A stretch of 64,000 nt of DNA from Tamarix chinensis (lineage: Eukaryota; Streptophyta; Magnoliopsida; Caryophyllales; Tamaricaceae), in the NCBI GenBank assembly GCA_030549775.1, contig CM060174.1:15115193-15179192 (forward strand), in the 5' to 3' direction. The notes under the pieces are model-generated. The model had not been told where the DNA came from. It ran no database searches and worked only from the letters and a program-made list of their open reading frames with translations. The position numbers and the translations under genes are program-made. Below are positions 37,099 to 48,030 of the stretch, one piece after another (position 1 is the stretch's first letter; each line of letters starts with the position of its first letter).

Positions 37099-38655
37099 AA
37101 CCTATTCTTCATTTTTTCTCTTGCATTTGTTCATTAGGGACAATGAACACATTAAGTAAGGGGGGTGCATTAGTATTCGTAGGCTTGTGATTACTCTTTC
37201 GTAGAAATAGTTAGTAAATGTTATATATGTTTGCTAAGTGGTAGTTAGTTAATTTATTCTTATCTACTTACGTACTAGTTGTTTAATGCTGCACTTAAAA
37301 AAAACAAGAAGTATTAGATTTGAGTAATCCATATACGAAGCAAAACAAAGTATGGGACTGAATTATTTTCAAAAAGGATAATCTTATATTTATTGTATGT
37401 TTTGATCAACATCTTTTGAAACCTTAAAGATAGAAATTGAAGATGTGATAACAGTGAAGGAAAGAAAGTTAGAATGATTAGAGATCAAATCATGCATTGA
37501 CTAGGAATGAGATGAAATGAAATTCAAAATTGGTGGATATAACATTGTGAGCGTTTGAGCCTAACCTTTGGATACATTGCTTATCCAAAATATATTTCTC
37601 TTTTGTGTGCATTCTCCAATGATATGTGAAACTAGAATTTGCCATTAGTCTCTTCAAGACTGCATAGAACTTTAGGATATTTGAAAATGATAAAGGCACT
37701 CTTCTTTCTTTGTTAGCTACAAGGCCAAATAACCCACCTTGAAAAATTGTTATCCATTGCATAACCCCTTTGAGCCTATAGACCTGTTTTATTGATTTAA
37801 ACTTTATTAACAACTAATCTCCATATGTATTTTCCTTCCTTACTCTACGACTAGTGGACCAAAAATATTTTCAATGAGAACTTTTGTTTTGTTAATAAGG
37901 TGAAATCTAAGTATGGGGGTGTGGATATCATAAAAAAAAATGGAGGAAGTAGCTAAGCGTTTTTCTTCTCAAAAAAAAAAGAAAAAAAAGAAGAAGAAGA
38001 GAATAAAATTTCATGTCTTTTGATGTTGTTTGGTTGAATGGAAGGGTTTGAGATGACAAAAAAAAATTGCTTCTCTAGTTGGTAGAGTCTAGCTACAATA
38101 CCAAAATTCCATCCCACCTTAGAACCCTAACCCCATTACAACCAAATTTAAGACCTTTTGATTCTTATATAATTTAGTTCTTTTAGTGGTGGCGAATTGA
38201 GAATAATGGCAAACATATGGGTGATCATCATCATTTGGAGAGAATTTGAGAGTAAACACATCATACCTTATACACTAAAGAGTGAGCGTTCCCACATTCC
38301 GAAAGTAAGAATTTACCAAGTTGAATTTCATTAGTCTTGATCTAATTTGCATGATGAGATACTAATTATTATAATTTTCGTTCTTTAACTGTTTGAGCAT
38401 TTGATAAAACTGTTTTTAAGGTGATTTAAGATGTGATCCAAAAATATTTTTATCAGTGATATTTCATGATTTACAAGTTTTTTTCTGTCCCAGTCTAAGT
38501 TGAACTTCTTACATGAATAATTCCAATCTAATAAATCTTGTGTTCCATGACCTGTTTCTCTTACGTTTCTTGATGTATTCATGTGCATGTTATGATATTG
38601 CTCGAGGACAAGCAATAATTCATTGGTGATGTATGAAAATGGAGGAATTTTAGTG
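37099..38655 (+). other. Noncoding 3' region of the Athila element
   Basis: AT-rich, with purine runs that resemble polypurine tracts ('aagtaaggggggtgc' at about 37155, 'aagtatgggggtgtgg' at about 37909). At about 38598 there is 'attgctcgaggacaagcaa', a phrase familiar from the region just ahead of the 3' LTR in this lineage. No LTR follows. Minus-strand ORFs at 37490-37813 and 38385-38684 show no domain. Confidence 0.55.
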
Positions 38656-38660
38656 ATAGA

Positions 38661-39485
<825 letters not shown>

Positions 39486-41074
39486 GTGGCTAGAAAAAGA
39501 GAAGAAAAGGAAAAAAGTTGGATGTTGGGAAAAGGAGAGGTAGAATGGAGGTGGGATTTGGGGTGTTTAGGGTTGTCCAGGTGGAGAGGAGTAGAATGAA
39601 GGTGGCGGCACAGCCAAAGGTGGCGGCGCACGGCGGCGCTGGTGGCGGCCAAATGGGGAAGAAGAAGAGAAAGAGAGGAGGAGAGGGAGGAAGAGGAAAA
39701 GAAAGGTAGGGGAAGGTAGAGGTTAGTTTGTAGAACAGGTTGGAAGGTGAATGAGGCAGTGACAATGGCGGCGCGAAGGGTGGTAGAGATGGAAGAAAGG
39801 GTTGATCGGGGAGGAAACTTTGCACAACTGAGGTGGCTTGTGCAGGGAAAAATCGAAGGATATGGGTGGTTTAGTTAGTTAGAGGGTGGTGCAAATATTA
39901 GTTGGGTGGGCAGAGAGAGCAGCGTAGTTGGCCAGAGGCGGTGGCAATGGTGTCTGAAGGGGCGACCGTGCATAAGGGAGGTTTTCTGGGTAAGCAACCA
40001 AAGCTCAAAACATGGCTTAATCTGGGGGTATTTATAGGGTTTAAATGAGAGGGTGAGGTCTATGGGACAACAAAGGAATAGGGTAAGTGGGGTTAGGGTT
40101 TGCCGGCGGCATCATTTGGCCGGCGAAAATCTAGGTTGTGGCATAAAAGTGGTGCAGAAAAGAGAGGATCATACGCGAAAAGAGAGAAAAGGTTGGTTGG
40201 GTCAATATGGCCATTGAATCGGCAAGGGAGGGAGGGAAAATGACCGGTCAAATCGAGCATGGCTGGCGGAGGGAGCTTCAGACAGTTGTAGGTTGAACAG
40301 TGGGAAGAAGAGGAAGAAGAAAGAAGAAAGAAGGGCGGCATGCATGGACCGGTCATCCAGGAAAAAAGAAAGAAAATAAAAGGAGGGGAACCAGCCGGTC
40401 GGATGGTGATGGGGGAAATTTTAAATCAAACGCGGCGTTTCGGTGGAAAAAGGAAGAAAGAGTGGCGTTTCGCTCCTAGGCCATGCCGAAAGAGGAAGAA
40501 AGGAAAAGAAGGATTGGGCCGCGGGAAGGCAGGCCAAATCAGGGGAAAAAGGGTAGAAAAAAGAGAAGAAAAAGAAAGAAAAGAAAAGAAAAAGGAAGGA
40601 AAAGAAAGAAAGAAAAGAAAAAAGGAAAAGGGGAAAAATAAAAATAGTGGGTTGGGTTAATTAAATTGATTAAAATGTATGGGATGTTTAAAAATAATAA
40701 TATTTAAATAAAATAATATTTAATTCCTTTTTAGACTAATTTAGGATTTTTAAAATATTTTTTATAAATTCTATTTTAATTAGCAAATCACCCTAATTTT
40801 CTCCAATTAAATTATTTATAAAATTCCTATTAATTTGGCCCTATTTTCTCCTTCTTATTGTAAATAAAATAATTTATTTTATTAATTTCTAAAATAAAAT
40901 CCTTAATTAGCCAAAATACCCAAATTTCTCCTAATTAAAATACTTATAAATTTCTTCTTGATTTGCCCTAATTAAATCCCCTTTATTTTAATAAAAATAA
41001 TTTATTTAATTAATTTTTCTAATAAAACCTTATTTAACTATAATTCTTAAAATTAAAATTTTTGGGGTATTTTA
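39486..41074 (-). mobile_element. Long LTR 'F', minus orientation, 5' part
   Basis: Minus-strand reading starts TAAAATACCCCAAAAATTTT at 41074 (TG eroded to TA). It passes an AT-rich block (40640-41060, nearly the same as 19650-19990), a CT-rich tract (40500-40640), the 'gaaacgccgcgtttga' word near 40430 and the leader matching 135-850. It ends in the AAT microsatellite. ORFs within are Arg/Lys-rich or Pro/Ser-rich shadows. Confidence 0.7.
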
Positions 41075-41350
41075 GTGTAGGGGTTGCATAGTTATGCAGC
41101 ATGGGATTTAAGCGTTGCACGGCCATGCCGCAGGTGGTGCACCGGTAGTGCAATATGTGACACTGCAACACATGAGAGGAAGAAGGAGGGAAAATCAGCA
41201 GCGATCGTTGGCGATGGCCTACGATGGTGAGGGGGAAGGTTGGGGTGACCTTGGTGGTCAATCCACCGGCCAAAGGGCGGCGAGTGGTGGCTGAGGTGGC
41301 GCACGATGGGGGGAGACAGCAGTGTGAAAACCAAAACAAGGAAAGGAAGG

Positions 41351-41736
41351 GGAAGAAGAAGAAGAAGAAGAAGAAGAAGAAGAAGAAGAAGAAGAAGAAG
41401 AAGAAGAAGAAGAAGAAGAAGAAGAAGAAGAAGAAAGAAGAAGAAGAAGAAGAAGAAGAAGAAGAAGAAGAAGAAGAAGAAGAAGAAGAAGAAGAAGAAG
41501 AAGAAGAAGAAGAAGAGAAGAAGAAGAAGAAGAAGAAGAAGAAGAAGAAGAAGAAGAAGAAGAAGAAGAAGAAGAAGAAGAAGAAGAAGAAGAAGAAGAA
41601 GAAGAAGAAGAAGAAGAAGAAGAAGAAGAAGAAGAAGAAGAAGAAGAAGAAGAAGAAGAAGAAGAAGAAGAAGAAGAAGAAGAAGAAGAAGAAGAAGAAG
41701 AAGAAGAAGAAGAAGAAGAAGAAGAAGAAGAAGAAA
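41351..41736. repeat. (GAA)n.(TTC)n tract, about 385 bp
   Basis: About 128 GAA units, with only two phase-shifting irregularities (near 41432 and 41515). The plus strand is pure purine. It lies inside LTR G. All six frames are open because of the triplet, giving poly-Lys, Glu, Arg, Ser, Phe or Leu; none is a gene. Confidence 0.97.
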
Positions 41737-41838
41737 GGGAGAAGGAGCAAAGTAGAAGGAAGAGGAAGCTCAGTAATGGCTTTTGGGCACAAAAATTAGT
41801 AGAGTGAGGCAAAAGAAAAGAGAAATAGAGAGAGTGTG

Positions 41839-41841
<3 letters not shown>

Positions 41842-41870
<29 letters not shown>
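41842..41870. repeat. (GT)n microsatellite
   Basis: About 14 GT units at 41842-41869, flanked by 'gagagagtgtgagg' and 'tatagatatatg'. Confidence 0.9.
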
Positions 41871-41872
<2 letters not shown>

Positions 41873-42571
41873 GATATATGTTCATGTGTGCGTCTTTGGT
41901 ATGATTTGGGGAAGAAGAAAAAGAATAGGGGGTGGCATGTGATGGGGATAATGGTGATGGTGTTGCTACAAGTTGATGATGATGGTGATGGTTGCAGAGG
42001 ATGGCTAGGGTAAGGTCGTAGCTGCAAGGTGAGGGTGGTGATGGTTGATGGAGGAGTTGTGTAAAGATGAAAAGGATAAGAAGGATGCAGGGGGATAGGG
42101 TGGTGCGCATGGGAGTGTGCAAGTCTGCAAAGATGGGAGAAGGAGACGAAGGAGGAGAAATGTGATGGGTGATGGATGAGGGTGTAGAATGGTGATGGGT
42201 GGTGGTGCAAGTGGGTGGTGCAAGTGGAGGGTGCAAGTGGGTAGATTCAAGAGTTGTAGTTTGAGGTTGGCGGGAGAAGGTGAAGCAGGAAATAGAAGAA
42301 AAGGAAAAAAGGAAAAAAGGAAAAGAGAAATGGTTGGGGGGATTAGTTTAGGTGATTTTCGGTTAGCTAAAGGTAATTAGGATTAGGGAAAATGTTAGCA
42401 GGTTTGATTTTTGTTTACAAATTTTGGTTTATCAAAGTTAAGGTTTTCATAATCGATTAAAGTTTCGGGATTAAGGATAGGTTTAGGCTAATATAGGATT
42501 TATTAGGATTGTCATTAGATTAGGGAATTAATGATGTGGGATTAGGCTAAGTAAATTTTTGGGGTGTTACA

Positions 42572-43378
42572 CTCTCTCCTATCTATATTATTCTCATCCT
42601 TGTTATCATTACTATTATACTGGTAGAGCATGTATTCTTTTATTTATCGTTTCCTATTACCTTACATCAAGCATGGGTTAGATGATGACGACGTATCTCT
42701 CATGGTTGATGTATTTGTGACATTCCCTAATTTTTTTTAAATATGCTTCCATATTATCTTCAAAACGAATTTTTTTGTTTAATTTTGGAGGTATAGCAGA
42801 GAGAGGAGAGTAGATAGGATTCTTGACAAAAAAAAGGGCTTTTAGATAAAAAATAATAATTTTTAATTAATTTGATTGATATCCAAAAAAATTATGAAAA
42901 TACTCCTATACCCCTTAAAAAGTATGCTCAATCCATTATTGTCAACATTATAAAGTTTCACAATCATTGGATAAAGTTTTAAAACTAAAGAAAATGTGAA
43001 GATACCATTCTAGTGGTACTAGCTAGTTAACTGGTTTTACCTTACAAGTCAGTTGATCTCTCAAATTAAAATACATTTTGATAAATTCATTTAATTTCAT
43101 TTTTCTAATAATTGGTATTTATATACACGAAGTTAGAGTTTCTATTTGGCATGAATTGTACATGTTTTTGATTTATACAAAATAATCCTTGATCATATAA
43201 AAGGTTGACGATGGAACCTTATATATTTTTCAAAACCTATATGATTTCTTAAAACTAGTTAGTTGTCTGATTTGTTGATAAAGCAACCGGTACACATAGT
43301 TTTCACTAGCTCATTAACGTAACTTGACTAATCTGATATTCAGATAAGTAAAGACGATGGTTCACTAGATTACAAAAT
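42572..43378. other. Intergenic AT-rich sequence
   Basis: Unique-looking AT-rich sequence to the right of the LTR nest. No ORF, RNA gene or repeat that I can name. Confidence 0.5.
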
Positions 43379-43877
43379 TAGGGATGGCAATTTTCCCCGC
43401 GGGTTCGGGGCCCGTCGGGGATTCCCCGTTCGGGTTCGGGGATTCTTAACGGGGATTTTTTCGGGGACGGGGCGGGGACAGGTTTGGGGTCCCCATCCCC
43501 GAACCCGTCCCGAAATTTTATATATATATATTTTTATATATATATATATATATGATATATATAATTTTTTTATAGAATATAAATTAAAAATATAATATAA
43601 AAAAATAGTTTGAGGATCGGGGATGGGATTGGGGATCGGGTATAAAGTCGGATTTCGGGGATCGGGTCGGGTTTTAAAAAGGGGGAATAAATCGGGGATG
43701 GAAAATAAATCGGGAATCGGGTCGGGTATGGGGATTTGATCTCCGCGGGGATCAGATCAGGGAATCCCCGATAAAAAAAATAACAGGGATCGGGTCGGGT
43801 TCGGGGATTATTTTTCTTATCGGGTTCAGGGATGGGGACGGGGTCTCCGTCCCCGACCCGCCCCATTGCCATCCCTA
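43379..43877. mobile_element. hAT-type MITE, 499 bp, G/C-rich palindromic ends
   Basis: Perfect 13-bp terminal inverted repeats: TAGGGATGGCAAT at 43379-43391 and ATTGCCATCCCTA at 43865-43877. The flanking 8-mers tacaaaat (43371-43378) and tacggaat (43878-43885) agree at 6 of 8 positions, an eroded target duplication. Both arms are full of 'cggggattcccc'- and 'cgggttcggg'-like words in opposite directions, around an AT-rich centre with (TA)n. No transposase. The ORF 43570-43872 (minus) is a shadow of the repeats. Confidence 0.9.
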
Positions 43878-43885
43878 TACGGAAT

Positions 43886-45125
43886 CAAGCGACGGGTTTG
43901 ATCTGATTTTTAAATGATGCGATTGGAGTAGCAAAAACTATGTAAAGGAAAACTTAGGGATGATGCTAAGGTTAGAATAGCAATTACTTCAACGTACACA
44001 CTAACGCTGAGCAGGCTAGCCAGTAGGATGCACGCTTATATAGGGTTCCGACTTCAGTGCTGCTGTTTGATGTATTAATTAATTATACTTGCTAGTTATC
44101 GATTGCTATAGATGAGCCGGAAGATTAACCATTTGTTGCACAAGAAACTAGGGATTTTATATTCCTAATCCAACTAAAAACTCCATTCGTTTCGAAATAT
44201 AAAGCCTGTGGTTTGATAATTATAAGGCTCGTGCATATTAAATGAAATTGTATAGGCTCATCCAACGGAGGGCAGTGGGGTCATAAATTAAGTTTACAAA
44301 TGCGTCCTGCGTACTTCCATTCTCGGCTTTACTTTGGGTTTCCCTTGCATTAATAGGAAGAATCGGAGTGAAGAATATAAGGTTCGTGCATATGAAATGT
44401 CATTTTAGAGCACATGAATTAAGAACTAAAATTAAATGACTAATATGTCTTGATTAGTTGTTACTACCGGTTTACCCAAAATGTTTGGGGAATATAAAAA
44501 CTTAGAGAGAAAGGTTTAATGATGATAGAGCGCAAATTTGAAAAGGAGAATGTTAGAGCTACCCTCGGAGTAGACGATCCTAAGGAAGTGATCCTACAAG
44601 AATTTATAATAAATTTTTAAAATAATTTTTTTTGGATAAAAATAAATTAATTAGAATATCACTTATTATGAATAATATCGGGTGTGTTATTAATCAAGAG
44701 TAGAGAAATTATATGTCATCTCTGGATCCGAGGATTGAATCAATTAAATTAGGGCAGATTATAAATAAGAAACTAGACGATTAAGGAATAGTGAAATTTA
44801 TTATGTGTTAATGAGAGTACGTGGGAAACCAGAAATTAGTTTGTGATTCCCTACTCTTATATATATGATTTTTCGGTTCTTCAATTCTTTTCACGTATCC
44901 AATGGCTTCTTTTGTTTAGGAAAATACACAAGGGATGGAGTTGGAGTTGGGGAATCAATCAAAATACGACAAGTAAAATGTGCTTGAATTTGCAATTAAA
45001 TCGAAGAATTATTGTCCATAAATCACTATATATATTCCGTATTCGGTCTCATAACTCAAGTGTGGATGGGCGGAAAATTGGCACAAACTTTGCTCAACAT
45101 TTATTATGCTCGCTCGCTCTCTACT
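43886..45125. other. Intergenic sequence downstream of the YUCCA-like gene
   Basis: About 1.2 kb with no gene. A degenerate Stowaway-like piece may lie at about 44186-44280 ('ctccattcgtttcgaaatat' at the left, 'caacggagggcag' at the right), but a TA duplication is not evident. ORFs at 44843-45133 and 45012-45194 lie opposite or beside the last YUCCA exon and have no support. Confidence 0.45.
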
Positions 45126-47067
45126 CTAGCTAGGGTTTCGATATCCAACTACGATCTTTTCAATATCAGAGCTAATAAGCTGTGCGTCCCTTGAAACGCC
45201 GGCTAATCCCATTGACGACAGCCCTGCACAGTACAATCCATTTTCACCCTTCCAATGAGCTGGGAAACTTCTCTTCGGCTTTCCGTCATCATTAAGAACG
45301 TACTTGTAGTCCTACGATATATAGAAGTCATTAAATTCCTATTATTAATTAGGGTTATTAATACAGAATGATTTGACTGAGAGGTACTTATAATATGAAT
45401 ATAGAGGTTCATGCATACCTTAAGCCATTCACAAGCTGCGCTTTTATATCCAGTAGCAAAGACCATTGCATCAAAATTATACTCCACTCCATTTTCAAAT
45501 ACCACACTGTGCTCTTTAACTTCAGATATTCCCGGCAAAACCTACATATATATTTATATATATATATATATACGCAGATTATTAGGTAATTTAGTAGGGT
45601 AATTAATTAAATATAGGAAAGTGGTTTTGGGTCTCGACGGTTGGAGCATGCATCTACTATGCTGGTGATAAAAATGTCAATATGTTTCTAGCTAGTGATG
45701 AATTACACACCGTGATCTCATTGCTACGTATCTTGGAGACGGTTCCAACATCAAGGACAGGGCTTCTTCTGGTTGCTGCTTTAAGAAAGAAGGGACCTTG
45801 TTTTGGTCTATGAATTCCATATTTAGACAGATCTCCAAACAACACCCTAGCAGCGAAGAGGACGAGAGCATCCACTATTGACATTGGCAAGTATTTCAGG
45901 AGGCACATTCCCACAAGTATTATTTCCCGTGTCACTACATGTACCTGCAAGCAAAACCATCAATTACTTGATTTTCATTCTGGATACAAAATAATAATAA
46001 TAGTGGTAATAAGTTCTTTCATTGTAGATTTGAAATATAGATGCTTACAAAATATATTATCAATCTAGCCCAAGACAAATTATATGTATCATCTATGCCT
46101 TGTTTCTATGTTGGTTCCTTTACTCATCTCTCTCGTTGTCATTTTGCTGTAATTATGAATTTATGTACACTAGTTTATGAAATTTAATATTGCGACGGAA
46201 ATAACTAATAGCTTTAGAAGAAGAAGAAGAAAAGCAAGTCAGAATGAGAGATTCTTAAGCAGATGCATGCACAAAAAAAACACGTTTTGAGTTCAAAATG
46301 ATATTTTCAGAACAGAAATCATATATCAGACGTACGGGATCCTTGAGCAGATGCATCATATTATCAAAAGGAACTAAAAATAATAATAAAAAAAATAAAG
46401 AGAACAGAGGGCATACTATTAATAAATAAAGAGTACTGACCGGGCTTCTTATAACGATTGAAGTGCCGACCCCATAATTTGAGAGATCGTAGGCAATCTC
46501 CATCCCCGAATTCCCCGAACCAACCACCAAAACCTTCTGGTTTTCATATCCATGGCCAGACTTATACTCCTTAGAATGAACAATCTTTCCCTTAAACTTT
46601 TCCAGCCCTAACAGGCTCGGGATATAACACCTGTCATTCTCACCCGAAGCAACTACCAAGAACTCCGACATGTAAACTTCGGCCTCATTAGACACCGTGT
46701 TCTCGGCTTCAACCTTCCATTTCCTACCGTTCGAGCCATAAGATGCCGACGTAACGAGGCGGTTAAGGCGCGGCTTCACGTCGAACTCCGAAGCATACTC
46801 GTCCATGTAACTTATGAAATCGTGTTTGGTCATGAAAGTCTTGGTATTTGGATCGTGCGGCTTGAATGGTAGGGAACAAAATCGTTTCCCGAGATGGAGA
46901 CGACACCGATCGTAGGTTCGTTTCTTCCAGAGGGAGGCGAAGCAGTCGTCCCTCTCGAGAACGATATGAGGGATGGATTTGAGCGATAGGCATGCAGAGA
47001 TTGCAATACCGGACGGACCTCCTCCTACTATGATCACCGTTGTTTCCTCCATCGTTCTCGTCTCCAT
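45126..47067 (-). CDS. YUCCA-type flavin-containing monooxygenase, four exons, 389 aa
   Basis: Likely converts indole-3-pyruvate to indole-3-acetic acid (auxin) with FAD, NADPH and O2. Minus-strand exons are 47067-46441, 45944-45711, 45541-45419 and 45311-45126. All three introns are GT-AG and all junctions are phase 0. Total 209+78+41+61 codons plus TAG, normal for the family. Motifs: FAD-binding VGGGPSG (14-20), FMO-identifying FKGKIVHSKEY (158-168), NADPH-binding VGSGNSG (182-188) and FATGYKS (315-321). IRSP joins VHVVTRE across intron 1, then YGIHRPKQGP and HWKGENGLYCAGLSSMGLAG. Overall wording is closest to the YUC10/YUC11 clade. The start at 47067 is chosen because the frame above it has only non-ATG codons; an ATG at 47052 is the alternative. 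No lesion is seen. The fourth-exon segment after WLK is slightly short, as in YUC10. Confidence 0.93.
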
Positions 47068-47145
47068 TTCCTGTGCTGTATATTCAGGAGGCAGCAAATG
47101 TATATTTGGTTAAGTATCATAGAAGCCGTCAAATAAGAGTGTAAC

Positions 47146-47157
47146 CATGCATGCATG
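47146..47157 (-). promoter_or_regulatory. RY element (CATGCATG, overlapping pair)
   Basis: CATGCATGCATG, about 80 bp upstream of the YUCCA ATG. RY motifs are bound by B3 factors of seed maturation (ABI3, FUS3, LEC2). The sequence match is exact; its activity here is inferred. Confidence 0.5.
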
Positions 47158-48030
47158 ATGACTAAAAGAGTAATTACTCACTCAATGTGAATTCCATCAA
47201 TGCTCACAGTTTCCATTGGAAACGTAAGAGAAGAAGGGATGTGAATCGTAGGAGAAGAGGGAAAGGTGGGGGGGGACTCAGTTTGAAGAAAAAAAAAAAC
47301 TTGAAATAGCTAGTAATAATAGCGTAATTAGCAGTACTAGCCGGTATTAGTTATAGGCCATGAGATAATATTTAAAATACAAAATAAAAATACAACTATC
47401 AAAATACGAAATTTCATGAGACAATAATATCATAGTAATTACATGTAAAATACGATTTATTATTATTATTATTATTATTTAAAAAAATCCTAAAAAACTT
47501 TATTTAAAAAAAAAATAATTTAGTACAGCCTTTTACTTATTATTATCATGCTAGTGCTGGAGATCGATTTCATCATTCCCGCCCGTCCCGTGTATACCAC
47601 CAGTACTGCACGGATTACATTTCAGTGGCTAACGGAGATCGATTGGAGATGGACTAGCTATACAGAACGTTAATCACAATCTATTAGATACCTGATGTAC
47701 GTAAGTAAGATATAAAGCTTCAAGCTTAAGAGGAAGGGATATAGCGATCGAGTACTGACCTTATGGCCGGGTCGACTTAAGCTAATTAAATTAAAGAGAA
47801 TTACCTCAAATCACAATGACAGTAGGATTTCCTTAAGACAAGAGGAGACACGTTTTGCTATCTGATCAGGGATACACACACACACATATATATATATGCA
47901 GGACTAACTAGAGATATAATATTATATAAAGCTCATAAAAAGAATGATAATAAAAACCCAGATATTTTTGTTACTATCCGAGACGATTCAGATAATTGCG
48001 ATTGTGGGAGTCAACTCCAAATTGATACTT
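47158..48030. other. Upstream region of the YUCCA-like gene
   Basis: About 870 bp of noncoding sequence with purine-rich and AT-rich parts, including an ATT microsatellite near 47459 and CA/TA runs near 47875-47896. It probably contains promoter and 5' leader, but I could not fix a TATA box or transcription start. Confidence 0.4.

Larger units (their letters stand above)
27401..38655 (+). mobile_element. Athila-lineage Ty3/gypsy retrotransposon, 3' LTR not seen
   Basis: Order: 5' LTR (27401-28948), primer site, gag (29063-30410), protease (within 30391-31596), RT-RNase H-integrase (31538-34569), palindromic tandem repeats (34728-35215), candidate intron (35564-35847), env-like ORF (35848-37098) and a noncoding 3' region (37099-38655). 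The word tgatagatg occurs at both junctions (27394-27402 and 38654-38662), so ataga may be the 5-bp duplication. The right side ends in internal sequence ('attgctcgaggacaagcaa' at about 38598, then 'ggaggaattttagtg') and not in an LTR. The element is inserted in the minus-oriented LTR E. Confidence 0.85.
41075..42571 (-). mobile_element. Long LTR 'G', minus orientation, 5' part
   Basis: The right terminus reads TTTTTGGGGTGTTACA at 42571, minus-strand TGTAACACCCCAAAAA. Order on the minus strand: AT-rich (42560-42380), CT-rich (42330-42280), then a C-rich leader containing the (TTC)n tract. It is cut at 41074 by LTR F. The long serine/leucine/phenylalanine or lysine ORFs come from the trinucleotide tract. 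Confidence 0.65.

Noticed and set aside
37490..37813. 107-codon minus-strand ORF in the Athila 3' region
   Set aside because: AT-rich chance ORF without motif or context.
41034..41812. Long ORFs in all frames (poly-Lys, Glu, Arg, Ser, Phe, Leu)
   Set aside because: They are produced by the GAA.TTC repeat; no domain and no unique sequence.
44186..44280. Stowaway MITE
   Set aside because: Ends resemble Stowaway TIRs but there is no TA duplication and the element is only about 95 bp; noted in the intergenic entry only.
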